The position numbers and the translations under genes were made by a program. A DNA stretch of 64,000 nucleotides, from positions 124,001-188,000 of the forward strand of contig CAMVEX010000001.1 in the NCBI GenBank assembly GCA_947166625.1, given 5' to 3'. How positions within the stretch are numbered: the first letter of the stretch is position 1; each line of letters begins with the position of its first letter. The notes beneath the pieces are model-generated. The model was not told where the DNA came from. It did no database searches and saw only the letters and a program-made list of their open reading frames with translations. This stretch comes from an uncultured Clostridia bacterium. Lineage in GTDB: Bacteria; Bacillota; Clostridia; Oscillospirales; Acutalibacteraceae. Of the stretch, positions 9,486 through 18,136 are shown in pieces.

Positions 9486-9514
9486 ATTATAACCCGAAAA
9501 GCATAATATTACAA
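9486..9514 (-). promoter_or_regulatory. Sigma-A promoter for ireB
   Basis: On the minus strand TTGTAA (9509-9514) is separated by 17 bp from TATAAT (9486-9491). Confidence 0.75.
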
Positions 9515-9529
9515 TAGTTTTTTGAAAAT

Positions 9530-11893
9530 TTATGCGCGAAGGGCAACGCCTATGCCGGAGAGATTATCAAGGATGGAATCGATATGCTTCTGGACCTCAT
9601 CCATTTCAAGAGTCCTGTCCATAGCGACAAAGTTGAATCTGACGGTAATGCTCTTGATACCGAGACGCTCAAAGGTATCTATGACCTTCACGCTCTCGAG
9701 CTCGGCGATATTCTCTTTGTTCCAGCATTCGGCAAGATCGGAGAATCTGATGTTATCGCCGAGAATGAGCGAGAGATCATAATAAATGGACTGCATATCG
9801 CTCGATTCTTTATATTCGATGGCCTGAGCCTCAATGGCGTTGAATTTATTCATATCGAATTCTATACAGACCGCGCAGCCGGTTTTGTCGAATTTAACTC
9901 TGTTGACGGGATGAAGGGCGCAAACGGTGCCGAATTCGCAGCCGCCCGCGGAGATGACCGCGGTATTTTTGGGATGCTGCCATCTCTTGCAGGAAGCCGC
10001 TTTTTTATACTCGGGCTTCATCTGCTTGATTTCTGACACGATGCAGTCAATCATTTCAAGAGCCTTGAAATAAAGGGCTTTTTCATTCAGAGTCTTGCTG
10101 TAAAGAACGGCTCCGAAATGCTTTCTCTCATTCGCGGTACCGTCCGCTTTGATGCCGTCAACCACTCTGCCTATCTCAAAAAGGCCGAAATCATCGGCAA
10201 AATCTTTATTTTCGCTCGCCATCACAAGGAGGGTCGGGAGCATCGAATTCCTCAGATTGCCGTTTTCGGAATTTTCGATATTGAGTACCTTGACATTATC
10301 CTCGACCTCGATACCGAGTTTTTTGAATTTCCTGCCATCCTGCCATACATAGGAATGGACCTCGTGCATAGCGTATTTTTTGACAAGGATATCTTTTATC
10401 TCTTCATCCTCAAGCCTGCCGTAATCGTGATGTACGGGCTTGAGGGGGCTCTTTGTAGTGGTTATCCTGAAATTATCATAGCCGTAAATTCTGGTGATTT
10501 CCTCGATGATGTCGGCTTTGATGGTAACATCTTTTGTAGCTCTCCACGACGGGACGGAAACGGTGAATACACCGCCGTCATACTCCACGCCGAAGCCGAG
10601 AGAGGTCAGGGTATGGATGATCCTCTCATCGCTGATCTCAATGCCCGTATATTTATCAACATAGGCTTTATCAAAGGTGAGCGAGATCTTGTCATAATGC
10701 TTTACATATTTATCATTGACCTTGGAGGCAACGCGCGCGCCGGGATCGACGGATCTGACGATCTCAACAAATCTGCCGACAGCATCCATTGTGAGCTCGG
10801 GATCGAGCATCTTTTCGTATCTCGCGCTTGAATCGGTGCGGTGACCGAGGCGAGAGGATGATTTACGAACGCTGACGCCGTCAAAGCAGGCGCTTTCAAG
10901 GACGACCGCGCCGGTATCCTCAACGATTTCGGAATCAAGCCCGCCCATAATGCCGGCTATGGCAACGGGCGTATCATTATTATAAATCATCAGAGTGTTT
11001 TCGTCGATGTCGCGCTCAACGCCGTCAAGGGTGGTGAATTTGACGGGCTCGCGCGGAGTGTTGACGCCGATACTGTCGATCATGGCGGCATTGAATGCGT
11101 GAGTCGGCTGACCGATTTCGAGCATAATATAATTTGTGACATCAGCAAGGAGGTTTATGCCTCTCATACCGCAGTAATAAAGCCTTATCTGCATTGAGAG
11201 AGGGCTCTCGTTAACGGTGATATTATCCATTTTGAGAGCGGTATATCTGTAAACAAGATCTTCCCTGCCTATATTGACGGGCACCTGATAATCGCCGTCA
11301 TAGCTGAGATCGCCGAGCTTCAGAGGCTTCAGTTCTCTGCCCGTGAGGGCTGCAAACTCTCTCGCGATACCGTAATGACCCCAAAGGTCGGGGCGGTTGG
11401 TGAGCGATTTATTATCCACCTCAAAGATAATATCGTCAATGGGATAAATATCCTTGATATCGGTGCCGTTGGGGGCATCCGTTTTAAGCTCGAGAATTCC
11501 GCTGTGATCGTCGCTGATACCGAGCTCTTTGCCCGAGCAGCACATACCTTCGCTCTCGAAACCGGCTACCTTAGTGACAGTGATCTCGCCGCCGGGCACC
11601 TTTGCGGGAGCGAGGGCGAGGGCGACCTTCATCCCCTCTCTGACATTGGGGGCGCCGCAGACGATATTCACAATCTTTGAGCCGGCGTCAACCTTGAGAA
11701 GATGAAGCTTTTTGGAATCGGGATGCTCGCTTATCTCTTTGATTTCGCCGACTACGACATTCTCAATATCGGCGCCTTTGACATACACTTCCTCAACCTC
11801 GGCTGTGGCAAGGGTGAAGGTATTTATGAGCTTTTTGATATCAAGCCCGTCAAGATTCACATATTCTTTGATCCAGTTAATTGAAACAAACAT
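9530..11893 (-). CDS. pheT: Phenylalanyl-tRNA synthetase beta subunit
   Basis: 787 residues, normal for PheT. It has the N-terminal tRNA-binding domain (VVGEIKEISEHPDSKKLHLL), the B3/B4 editing region (GMRGINLLADVTNYIMLEIG and PTHAFNA), the B5 domain and a C-terminal anticodon-binding fold (ESVKVIDTFE). With PheS it forms the heterotetramer that charges tRNA-Phe. It starts 3 bp after pheS, so the two are translated from one message controlled by the T-box leader. Confidence 0.97.
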   Translation of the reverse strand: MFVSINWIKEYVNLDGLDIKKLINTFTLATAEVEEVYVKGADIENVVVGEIKEISEHPDSKKLHLLKVDAGSKIVNIVCGAPNVREGMKVALALAPAKVPGGEITVTKVAGFESEGMCCSGKELGISDDHSGILELKTDAPNGTDIKDIYPIDDIIFEVDNKSLTNRPDLWGHYGIAREFAALTGRELKPLKLGDLSYDGDYQVPVNIGREDLVYRYTALKMDNITVNESPLSMQIRLYYCGMRGINLLADVTNYIMLEIGQPTHAFNAAMIDSIGVNTPREPVKFTTLDGVERDIDENTLMIYNNDTPVAIAGIMGGLDSEIVEDTGAVVLESACFDGVSVRKSSSRLGHRTDSSARYEKMLDPELTMDAVGRFVEIVRSVDPGARVASKVNDKYVKHYDKISLTFDKAYVDKYTGIEISDERIIHTLTSLGFGVEYDGGVFTVSVPSWRATKDVTIKADIIEEITRIYGYDNFRITTTKSPLKPVHHDYGRLEDEEIKDILVKKYAMHEVHSYVWQDGRKFKKLGIEVEDNVKVLNIENSENGNLRNSMLPTLLVMASENKDFADDFGLFEIGRVVDGIKADGTANERKHFGAVLYSKTLNEKALYFKALEMIDCIVSEIKQMKPEYKKAASCKRWQHPKNTAVISAGGCEFGTVCALHPVNRVKFDKTGCAVCIEFDMNKFNAIEAQAIEYKESSDMQSIYYDLSLILGDNIRFSDLAECWNKENIAELESVKVIDTFERLGIKSITVRFNFVAMDRTLEMDEVQKHIDSILDNLSGIGVALRA

Positions 11894-11896
11894 TGT

Positions 11897-12976
11897 TTAC
11901 GCCTCCTTGCTTTCGGTGGGGTGAGTGAACGAAATATCGGTAAACTGCGACAGTTCTTTGAGATTTCCGCTGTTGAAAAGGCGGATATCCTTGACCTCAT
12001 ATTTCATCATGGCGAGGCGGGTAAGACCGAGGCCGAAGGCAAAGCCTGTGTATTCCTCGGGGTCGATACCCGCGGCGGTGAGAACATTGGGATGGATCAT
12101 CCCGCAGGGGCAAAGCTCAAGCCAGCCGCTGTCTTTACACGAAGCGCAGCCTTTTCCGCCGCAGATGGAGCACTGGATATCAAGCTCAAAGCCGGGCTCA
12201 ACAAAGGGGAAGAAACCGGGGCGAAGGCGCACGGTAATATCTCTCTGGAAAACTTCGGAGAGCATAGTCTTCATAAAATAGATAAGGTTTGAAATAGAAA
12301 TATCCTTATCGACCATTATGCCTTCCATCTGGAAAAACGTATTTTCGTGGCAGGCATCGATCTTTTCGTTTCTGAAGCATCTGCCGGGGAATATGGCGCG
12401 GATGGGGTTGCCGCTCTCAAGATTGCTCTTATATTTGCGCAAAATCGTATTCTGAGCGGCGGATGTGTGGGTCTTGAGAAGCTGATTGCTGCTGAGATAA
12501 TAAGTATCCTGCATATCTCTTGCGGGATGATGCTTCGGAATATTCAGAGCCTCGAAGCAGTTATAATCATCTGTGATCTCGCTGTAATCCTCAACATTGA
12601 AGCCCATGGAGAGGAAGATCTTTTCAACCTCACGCTGAACGAGGGTGATGGGATGATATGAGCCGTAGTCAACGCTTACGGGCATGGATTCATCATAGCT
12701 CTCGGAGGCGTTGATGAGGGCGTTTATCTCTTTCTCTTTGATCTCGGCAAGCTTTTTGGAGATGGCATTCTCAATATATTGCTTTGCCTCATTGATCTTT
12801 TGACCTGCTTCTTTTTTATTCTCATTGGGAATATTCCTGAGTTCCTGCATAAGACCTGAGATCAGGCCCTTTTTGCCGAGGAACTCAATGCGGAGCTGCT
12901 CTATATCGGCAGACGCTCCGGCTTTACTCGATTTTTCTTCAAAAAGTTTTTTTAACTCTTCGGGTCTCTCAAACAT
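11897..12976 (-). CDS. pheS: Phenylalanyl-tRNA synthetase alpha subunit
   Basis: A 359-residue class II synthetase catalytic subunit. It has an N-terminal coiled coil, motif 2 region FPGRCFRNEKIDACHENTFF and motif 3 GFAFGLGLTRLAMMKY. A zinc-ribbon-like insert (CSICGGKGCASCKDSGWLE) is typical of clostridial PheS. The ATG at 12976 is taken as start: AAAGGA lies 10 bp upstream, whereas the TTG three codons earlier abuts the ribosome site. The gene is preceded by a Phe T-box riboswitch. Confidence 0.96.
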   Translation of the reverse strand: MFERPEELKKLFEEKSSKAGASADIEQLRIEFLGKKGLISGLMQELRNIPNENKKEAGQKINEAKQYIENAISKKLAEIKEKEINALINASESYDESMPVSVDYGSYHPITLVQREVEKIFLSMGFNVEDYSEITDDYNCFEALNIPKHHPARDMQDTYYLSSNQLLKTHTSAAQNTILRKYKSNLESGNPIRAIFPGRCFRNEKIDACHENTFFQMEGIMVDKDISISNLIYFMKTMLSEVFQRDITVRLRPGFFPFVEPGFELDIQCSICGGKGCASCKDSGWLELCPCGMIHPNVLTAAGIDPEEYTGFAFGLGLTRLAMMKYEVKDIRLFNSGNLKELSQFTDISFTHPTESKEA

Positions 12977-12996
12977 AGCTGTCAAATCCTTTCGAT

Positions 12997-13230
12997 AATA
13001 AAATCCCCCATTGCCGAAGCAATGAGGGACGAATATTCATTCCGCGGTACCACCCTGCGTTCCCGCCCGTAAGCGGACTCTCGAGGCGATAACGGAGCCA
13101 CCGTCTGCGACTACTCAGTTTCACCGCAGACGCTCGCGGGCGAACTTCGATAAGGCACGGATGACCCGCTCACAGCATACGCGGGCCTCTCTGAAATCCG
13201 GACTTTTACCTACTCTCCCGGTCAAAGCGT
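12997..13230 (-). promoter_or_regulatory. T-box riboswitch (tRNA-Phe) of pheST
   Basis: The T-box core AGGGTGGTACCGCG lies at 13056-13043. A terminator follows at 13030-12997 (CCTCATTGC, loop TTCG, GCAATGGGG, then ATTTTATTAT). Upstream, the stem I elements GGGAGAGTAG and CAGAGAGG...GTATGCTGTGAGC are visible. The specifier is probably TTC (13144-13142) in the context GAAGTTCG, matching phenylalanine. Uncharged tRNA-Phe would stabilise the antiterminator and allow pheST expression. Confidence 0.93.
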
Positions 13231-13302
13231 ATAATTTATTTACGGGCAGATCTATCTGCGCCGAAAGCTGAAAATCCCGGCACATCACCCGTTTATTCAA
13301 TA

Positions 13303-13328
13303 AGCAAAAAGGCAGGGTAAGCCCTGCC
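13303..13328 (-). terminator. Intrinsic terminator of yceD-rpmF
   Basis: GGCAGGG, loop CTTA, CCCTGCC on the minus strand, followed by TTTTTGCTTA. It lies just after the rpmF stop and before the pheST leader. Confidence 0.9.
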
Positions 13329-13334
13329 CATTCA

Positions 13335-13520
13335 TCAGTCAGCTTCCTTGACTACAACCTGTCTGCCGTTGTAATAACCGCACTCGGGGCAGAGTCTGTG
13401 AGCTCTCTTGTATTCGCCGCAGTTGGGGCATTTGACCAATGCGGGAGCGTTGATCTTCCATACGCTTGAGCGTCTCTTATCTCTTCTTGCCTTGGAAACT
13501 CTTCTTGCAGGTACTGCCAT
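13335..13520 (-). CDS. rpmF: 50S ribosomal protein L32
   Basis: 61 residues starting [18 protein letters not shown], with the zinc-ribbon pairs CPNC and CPEC. It is the usual partner downstream of yceD, 38 bp after it. The zinc-binding form of L32 is the one seen. It is read from the consensus promoter upstream of yceD. Confidence 0.97.
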   Translation of the reverse strand: MAVPARRVSKARRDKRRSSVWKINAPALVKCPNCGEYKRAHRLCPECGYYNGRQVVVKEAD

Positions 13521-13558
13521 TCTAAAGCACCTCCTTATTCGGGCTTATAATAATAACA

Positions 13559-14059
13559 TTATTCACTGTCTAAAAGCTGCGCAAGAGCCGCCAAACGCGG
13601 ATCTATCTCTTTTTTGCAGCCACACGGACCTTCGTTTAAGTCTTTGCCGCATTTGGGACAGAGCCCCTTGCAATCATCATCACACAAAAACTTTGAAGGC
13701 AGATTCAAAAAAATATCGTCGGTAACAAGCGAATCAAGATCGAAGTTTTTGATATCTTCCACAAGGAGAAGATCATCATTCTCTTCATCATTGAGACTCG
13801 CCGCGAGAGTGTGATCGAGCCCGATGTCACACGGATAATCAAGAGGCTTTGCACATCTGTCACAGCAAACCGAAAGGGAAAAACTCGCATCGCCCTCGAG
13901 CGAAACGATGCCCGCTCTGTTTGCCAAAGTGACTCTGACATCGACAGGCCCGGTAAACGGCTTGACACAATTCAGCTCTTCATCCGACAAATCAAGGGAA
14001 TAATCAAAATCCTTTGACAGGCCCTCGACATTGAAAAAAGGTTCAAGATCAATAATCAT
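13559..14059 (-). CDS. yceD: YceD family protein (DUF177)
   Basis: 166 residues with the family pattern: a mid-protein CCDRC (residues 69-73) and a C-terminal metal-binding segment CDDDCKGLCPKCGKDLNEG followed by CGC. YceD proteins are linked to 23S rRNA accumulation and are nearly always next to rpmF, as here. The protein is cytoplasmic. A consensus promoter lies directly upstream. Confidence 0.93.
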   Translation of the reverse strand: MIIDLEPFFNVEGLSKDFDYSLDLSDEELNCVKPFTGPVDVRVTLANRAGIVSLEGDASFSLSVCCDRCAKPLDYPCDIGLDHTLAASLNDEENDDLLLVEDIKNFDLDSLVTDDIFLNLPSKFLCDDDCKGLCPKCGKDLNEGPCGCKKEIDPRLAALAQLLDSE

Positions 14060-14087
14060 ATCAGTTCCCGTAAATCACGCAAAAGAT

Positions 14088-14116
14088 ATTATATATTCTA
14101 TCGCTGATTTTGTCAA
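14088..14116 (-). promoter_or_regulatory. Consensus sigma-A promoter for yceD-rpmF
   Basis: On the minus strand TTGACA (14111-14116) is separated by 17 bp from TATAAT (14088-14093). Both boxes are perfect. Confidence 0.92.
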
Positions 14117-14124
14117 TAAAAAAT

Positions 14125-14541
14125 TCAGATTTTTTCGCAATAATCAAAGATTTCTTTGGGCAGATCGGATTCATCAGCGGAAATGGTGAAGGTGAAATCC
14201 TGATCGGCCAATTTGCTCAGGCCGGATACCTTTTTAAGGAAAGCGGCGAGAGCCTGATAATCTCTGCCGCCGATTTTAAGGGTCGCATCGACGAGGATAT
14301 CGGTGATGTCGTGATCCCCTGCAACGATACCGCTGAGGAATCCGTAAAAAGCATCATATCCGCTGACATTATAATGATCTGTTTCAACAAGCCTTGCACG
14401 ATAATTGATATCATAGATAAGCAGGCGTTCCTTCTCAACACAAACAACATTGCCGTTTGATCTCTCGACAGCTTCGTTTACGAGATTGATGAGACGCTTT
14501 GTTTTGCCGGAACCTTTGTTGCCGATAATGAGTGAAACCAT
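14125..14541 (-). CDS. Small P-loop ATP-binding protein
   Basis: 138 residues with Walker A GNKGSGKT at residues 7-14 and a possible Walker B ITDILVDATL. The start at 14541 has an excellent ribosome site (ACGGAGGTAATTACT); a longer frame to 14772 would run through pgi and is not used. It begins 37 bp after pgi on the same strand, so it is probably co-transcribed. Proteins like this are often labelled ATP-binding or PilT-like, but it is far shorter than PilT and the role is unknown. Confidence 0.75.
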   Translation of the reverse strand: MVSLIIGNKGSGKTKRLINLVNEAVERSNGNVVCVEKERLLIYDINYRARLVETDHYNVSGYDAFYGFLSGIVAGDHDITDILVDATLKIGGRDYQALAAFLKKVSGLSKLADQDFTFTISADESDLPKEIFDYCEKI

Positions 14542-14578
14542 AGTAATTACCTCCGTAAAATATATAATGAATCGTAAC

Positions 14579-15913
14579 TTAAAGTCTCTCTTTAAGCTCA
14601 GCGGCAAGCTCCTCATAGCCGGGCTTACCGAGCAGAGCAAACATATTCTTTTTATAGCTCTCAACGCCGGGCTGATCAAACGGATTGACCGCAAGAACAT
14701 AGCCGCTGACGGCGCAGGCAAGTTCAAAGAAATAAATGAGCTCACCGAGATTCTCTTCATCCTGCTTATCAATGGTGATGAGGATGTTGGGGACTTTACC
14801 GTCCGTATGAGCGAGGACGGTGCCGTCGTGAGCGTTTTTATTTATCTCATGCATTGATTTGCCGTAGAGGAAATTAAGACCGTCGCCGTTGGCTTCATCG
14901 AAGGGGATGCCGAGATCGGAGCCGGGCTCTTTGACCCACAAAACAGTTTCAAACAGCTCTCTCTCACCCTGCTGGATATACTGACCCATTGAATGAAGAT
15001 CGGTGGAGAATATGACGGATGAGGGATAGATCCCCTTGCCGTCTTTGCCTTCGCTCTCGCCGAAAAGCTGCTTGAGCCATTCATTCCACATAAGCATTGA
15101 GGGCTCATAAGAAACCATGATCTCTATCTTTTTGCCTTCGCGATAAAGAAGATTGCGAAGAGCGGCATATCTGAAGCAATCATTGGAAGAAGCATCGCCG
15201 AGAGAATATTTCTCTCTCGCCTTCGCGGCGCCTTTCATAAGAGAATCAATATCTATGCCTGCCGCTGCAATCGGAAGAAGGCCGACCGCCGTGAGAACGG
15301 AAAATCTGCCGCCGACATCATCGGGAACGACGAAGGTCTGATAACCTTCGGCATCGGCGAGCGCCTTGAGTGCGCCTTTTTTTCTGTCTGTAGTAACATA
15401 AATCCTCGAAGCCGCCTCTTCTTTGCCGTATTTATCCTCGGCGAGCTTTTTGAAAATTCTGAAAGCAACGGCTGTTTCGGTGGTGGTGCCGGATTTTGAA
15501 ATCACGTTGACCGAGAAATCTTTACCGTCTATGAGAGAGATGAGCTCGTTGACGGCGCTCGATGAGAGAGTGTTGCCGCCGAAATAAATCTCGGGGGTAT
15601 CTTTTTTAAGAAGATTGTAATTGGGAGATTTAACAAATTCAATGGCAGCTCTCGCTCCGAGATATGAGCCGCCGATACCGAGAACTACGAGAACATCGGA
15701 ATCTTTTTTGATTTTTTCGGCGCACTGCTTGATACGGGCGAATTCCTCTTTATCATAATCAACGGGGAGATCGAGCCAGCCGAGATAATCGCTGCCTTTG
15801 CCGCTGCCGTTTTTGAGCATATCGACCGCTTTACAGACCTCGGGCTGAATGGATTTTATCTTATCTTCGCCGACAAAGCTCTCGGCGTAACTGAAATTCA
15901 ATGACAATGACAT
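14579..15913 (-). CDS. pgi: Glucose-6-phosphate isomerase
   Basis: 444 residues, the short bacterial (Bacillus-type) [20 protein letters not shown] and the sugar-isomerase signatures [16 protein letters not shown] and [14 protein letters not shown] are present, with a C-terminal [14 protein letters not shown]. It interconverts glucose-6- and fructose-6-phosphate in glycolysis. It has its own promoter upstream and a P-loop protein gene downstream. Confidence 0.97.
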   Translation of the reverse strand: MSLSLNFSYAESFVGEDKIKSIQPEVCKAVDMLKNGSGKGSDYLGWLDLPVDYDKEEFARIKQCAEKIKKDSDVLVVLGIGGSYLGARAAIEFVKSPNYNLLKKDTPEIYFGGNTLSSSAVNELISLIDGKDFSVNVISKSGTTTETAVAFRIFKKLAEDKYGKEEAASRIYVTTDRKKGALKALADAEGYQTFVVPDDVGGRFSVLTAVGLLPIAAAGIDIDSLMKGAAKAREKYSLGDASSNDCFRYAALRNLLYREGKKIEIMVSYEPSMLMWNEWLKQLFGESEGKDGKGIYPSSVIFSTDLHSMGQYIQQGERELFETVLWVKEPGSDLGIPFDEANGDGLNFLYGKSMHEINKNAHDGTVLAHTDGKVPNILITIDKQDEENLGELIYFFELACAVSGYVLAVNPFDQPGVESYKKNMFALLGKPGYEELAAELKERL

Positions 15914-15943
15914 AATACCAACTCCGGGAATTTAATTGTTTTT

Positions 15944-15972
15944 ATTTTACAATATAAAAGCCGTTATTTCAA
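15944..15972 (-). promoter_or_regulatory. Sigma-A promoter for pgi
   Basis: On the minus strand TTGAAA (15967-15972) is separated by 17 bp from TAAAAT (15944-15949), about 30 bp before the start codon. Confidence 0.7.
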
Positions 15973-16021
15973 GTGTTTTGTAATCATTGAATCAAAATTC
16001 GGTTTATTGCCCTAAAATTAT

Positions 16022-16064
16022 GAAAAAAGAGGGACTCGCTTGACTATTTTGCCACGCGAGCCCC
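16022..16064 (-). terminator. Terminator of the PPC-domain gene
   Basis: GGGGCTCGC (16064-16056) pairs with GCGAGTCCC (16039-16031), one G-U pair, around a 16-nt loop, and is followed by CTCTTTTTTCA. Confidence 0.8.
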
Positions 16065-16085
16065 GATAATTGCTTTATTTTGATT

Positions 16086-17474
16086 TTACGCTCTGGAAGC
16101 TATAAGCTGAGCGATCCAGGTGCCGATGGTGCCGAATGAAAGCTGGAAGAGGCTTTTGAATACGGAAACGACGTCGATATTATTCATAAGCTCGCCGAAG
16201 CTGTTTTCATTCCAGAATTTTGCCCAGTCAAGAGCCTTGATCCTCTCCCAAAGGCTGAGATTTTCCTGAGGAGCATCAACCTTTTTGGTGCTGACAATAT
16301 AAGCGCCCTTTGAATAGTTGGAAGCGGTAACTTTGATATAGAAAGTGCCTGCGCCCTCGGAGGCGATATTTATCTCTGCGGGCTTTGCGAAGGTAACATT
16401 GCCGCTGCCTACGCTCTTCTTTTCGGAATTGAATACTTCAACATTCCATGAGCCTTCGGGATCATTCCTGCTGTCACCCGCGGAGGTGTCTGCGGTAACA
16501 ACGATCGCAATATTCTTATCGGCGTCTGTGGTAGTGATCTTGAAGAAATCAACATCATCGGTCGCTGAGAGGTTGCCGAATCTTCTCGCGGATGAGGTGA
16601 AGGAATTCGCATAGGCGAAATCATTATTGTATTCGCTCTCGTTCTCGGCGGAAATTCTGGTGTAAACTCTGAGAGAATATGCGCCGTTGCCGCTGACCTT
16701 CACATAATAAACCTCGCCTTTGGTGCCGATGTCGGCGCTTCTCTCAAAGTTATTCTTTGAGGAAACAAAGGGATCTGAGGTCGAGAATTTGGCAACATGC
16801 TCTTTGTCGGAGGATTTGAGATGGAATACCTCTACGACAACTTCGCCGCTCTGATTATCCATCTTTTTGAGATCGATGAAAGTGTAGCCGGCGTTTGCTT
16901 TAAATGAGAAGAAATCTTCATCACCGCCGGAAACGCTTCCGTAAATCTCATCTGAATTGCCGTTTGTGTCCATTGTGAAAGCGTTTGCGGTGGCAAATTC
17001 ATCATTGGGCTCCGTTTCCATCTTCAGCTTAGAGGTTTCGGTGATTTCAAGAGTATATTTTGAGCCGCCGGTAACAACCGAATTCGCCTCAACAAGGATG
17101 TAATACTCCGAATCCTTCATAATGGTGAAATAGCTTGAATCAACGCTTGTGCCCGATGCAACAAAGGGGCCGGCAATGGAATTGCCTGCGCTGTCGGAAA
17201 CGGTGACCTTATAATCATCGCCGCCGATCATGGTGATCGTAAGGAACGCAAGTCCGCTGTTTGTCGCCTTAAATTTGAAATAATCCTTGTCGGCGGAGCC
17301 GGAGATAGCGCCGGTCGCGGTGCCGTTGGCATCGTCAAAAACGGTAGCCTGTGCCTTTTCGTCATTTGGTTCTTCTTCGGTTACGTTTACCGTATCGGCA
17401 AAAGCAAGAGTAAAAATACTCAGAGCTATTATGCAGGTAAGCAGAACCGATAAAAGTGATTTTGCTCTTTTCAT
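16086..17474 (-). CDS. Secreted protein with three PPC-type beta-sandwich repeats
   Basis: 462 residues with a Sec signal peptide (residues 1-26, cleaved near LAFA). Three repeats each begin with an acidic motif (EEEPNDEKAQA, METEPNDEFATAN, ESEYNNDFAYAN) and contain a DxDFFxF/DYFKF core. These are marks of the bacterial pre-peptidase C-terminal domain, which usually accompanies secreted proteases or glycosidases. No catalytic domain is present, so binding or scaffold function is likely. The C-terminus is a hydrophobic tail (IGTWIAQLIASRA) rather than an LPXTG anchor. It is monocistronic, with its own terminator. Confidence 0.8.
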   Translation of the reverse strand: MKRAKSLLSVLLTCIIALSIFTLAFADTVNVTEEEPNDEKAQATVFDDANGTATGAISGSADKDYFKFKATNSGLAFLTITMIGGDDYKVTVSDSAGNSIAGPFVASGTSVDSSYFTIMKDSEYYILVEANSVVTGGSKYTLEITETSKLKMETEPNDEFATANAFTMDTNGNSDEIYGSVSGGDEDFFSFKANAGYTFIDLKKMDNQSGEVVVEVFHLKSSDKEHVAKFSTSDPFVSSKNNFERSADIGTKGEVYYVKVSGNGAYSLRVYTRISAENESEYNNDFAYANSFTSSARRFGNLSATDDVDFFKITTTDADKNIAIVVTADTSAGDSRNDPEGSWNVEVFNSEKKSVGSGNVTFAKPAEINIASEGAGTFYIKVTASNYSKGAYIVSTKKVDAPQENLSLWERIKALDWAKFWNENSFGELMNNIDVVSVFKSLFQLSFGTIGTWIAQLIASRA

Positions 17475-17567
17475 AGTTTTGTCCTCCCGTAAAATTTATT
17501 ACAATAATGGATTATAACACCGTTCACGGAAAAAATCAATTCCGCGAGGTAAATATATTGTAAACAA

Positions 17568-18122
17568 TCAATGAATCTCTGCCGATTCTATGAGCCAATC
17601 AAAAGAATCGGTGTTGAGAACACGCCCGCAATAATCGCATTTTGAGCTCTTATTGATATTGACAGGCGCTCCGCAATAGGGGCAGTTCTGAGCCGAAATG
17701 CCCGTGAGCTGAGGCGAGACCCTGCCGGATTCGCGCCTTAAGACGACCCTGACGGTCATAAACTGCTCTTCGGCGCTGCCGCTCAAACGCTTGCGGGTTT
17801 TGATATCGGCGACATACTCAACCGCTCTTACCCTGACATCGGCGAAAATCCGGTCAAATCCGACCTCTGTTTCAAATCCGAGAAGCTCGGTGCCGAGGAT
17901 CGTGATCCGCTCGGTGTAGAGAACTTTTCCGCTCTTTGCTCTCACGGCTGTTTCGGAGCTGATTTTTTGATAAAGCTCCGGGGTAAGATAAGGCTCCATC
18001 TCTTCAAATTTGCCGTCGCTCGCCGTTGTTTTGAAGCGGCGGTAAATATTTGAAAGCTTGGATGAAAATTTAGCCGCGTCAAACGCTTTATCAAGCTTTG
18101 AAAATTCTTTGATACTGTTCAT
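17568..18122 (-). CDS. Tim44-like domain protein with C-terminal zinc ribbon
   Basis: 184 residues, no signal peptide. The first ~140 residues fit the Tim44/NTF2-like pattern (LSNIYRRFKTTASDGKFEEM, LTPELYQKI, then a beta-rich part with FMTVRVVLRRES). A zinc ribbon follows (CPYCGAPV and CDYCG, about residues 144-162). Such proteins are often membrane-associated and tied to protein or lipid handling, but no transmembrane helix is present here. It lies 14 bp after the secreted hydrolase gene on the same strand, so the two are probably co-expressed. Confidence 0.7.
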   Translation of the reverse strand: MNSIKEFSKLDKAFDAAKFSSKLSNIYRRFKTTASDGKFEEMEPYLTPELYQKISSETAVRAKSGKVLYTERITILGTELLGFETEVGFDRIFADVRVRAVEYVADIKTRKRLSGSAEEQFMTVRVVLRRESGRVSPQLTGISAQNCPYCGAPVNINKSSKCDYCGRVLNTDSFDWLIESAEIH

Positions 18123-18136
18123 TGAGCATCACTCCG

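Noticed and set aside
14542-14772. N-terminal extension of the P-loop protein
   Set aside because: It would run into pgi; the ATG at 14541 has a near-perfect ribosome site and begins directly before the Walker A motif.
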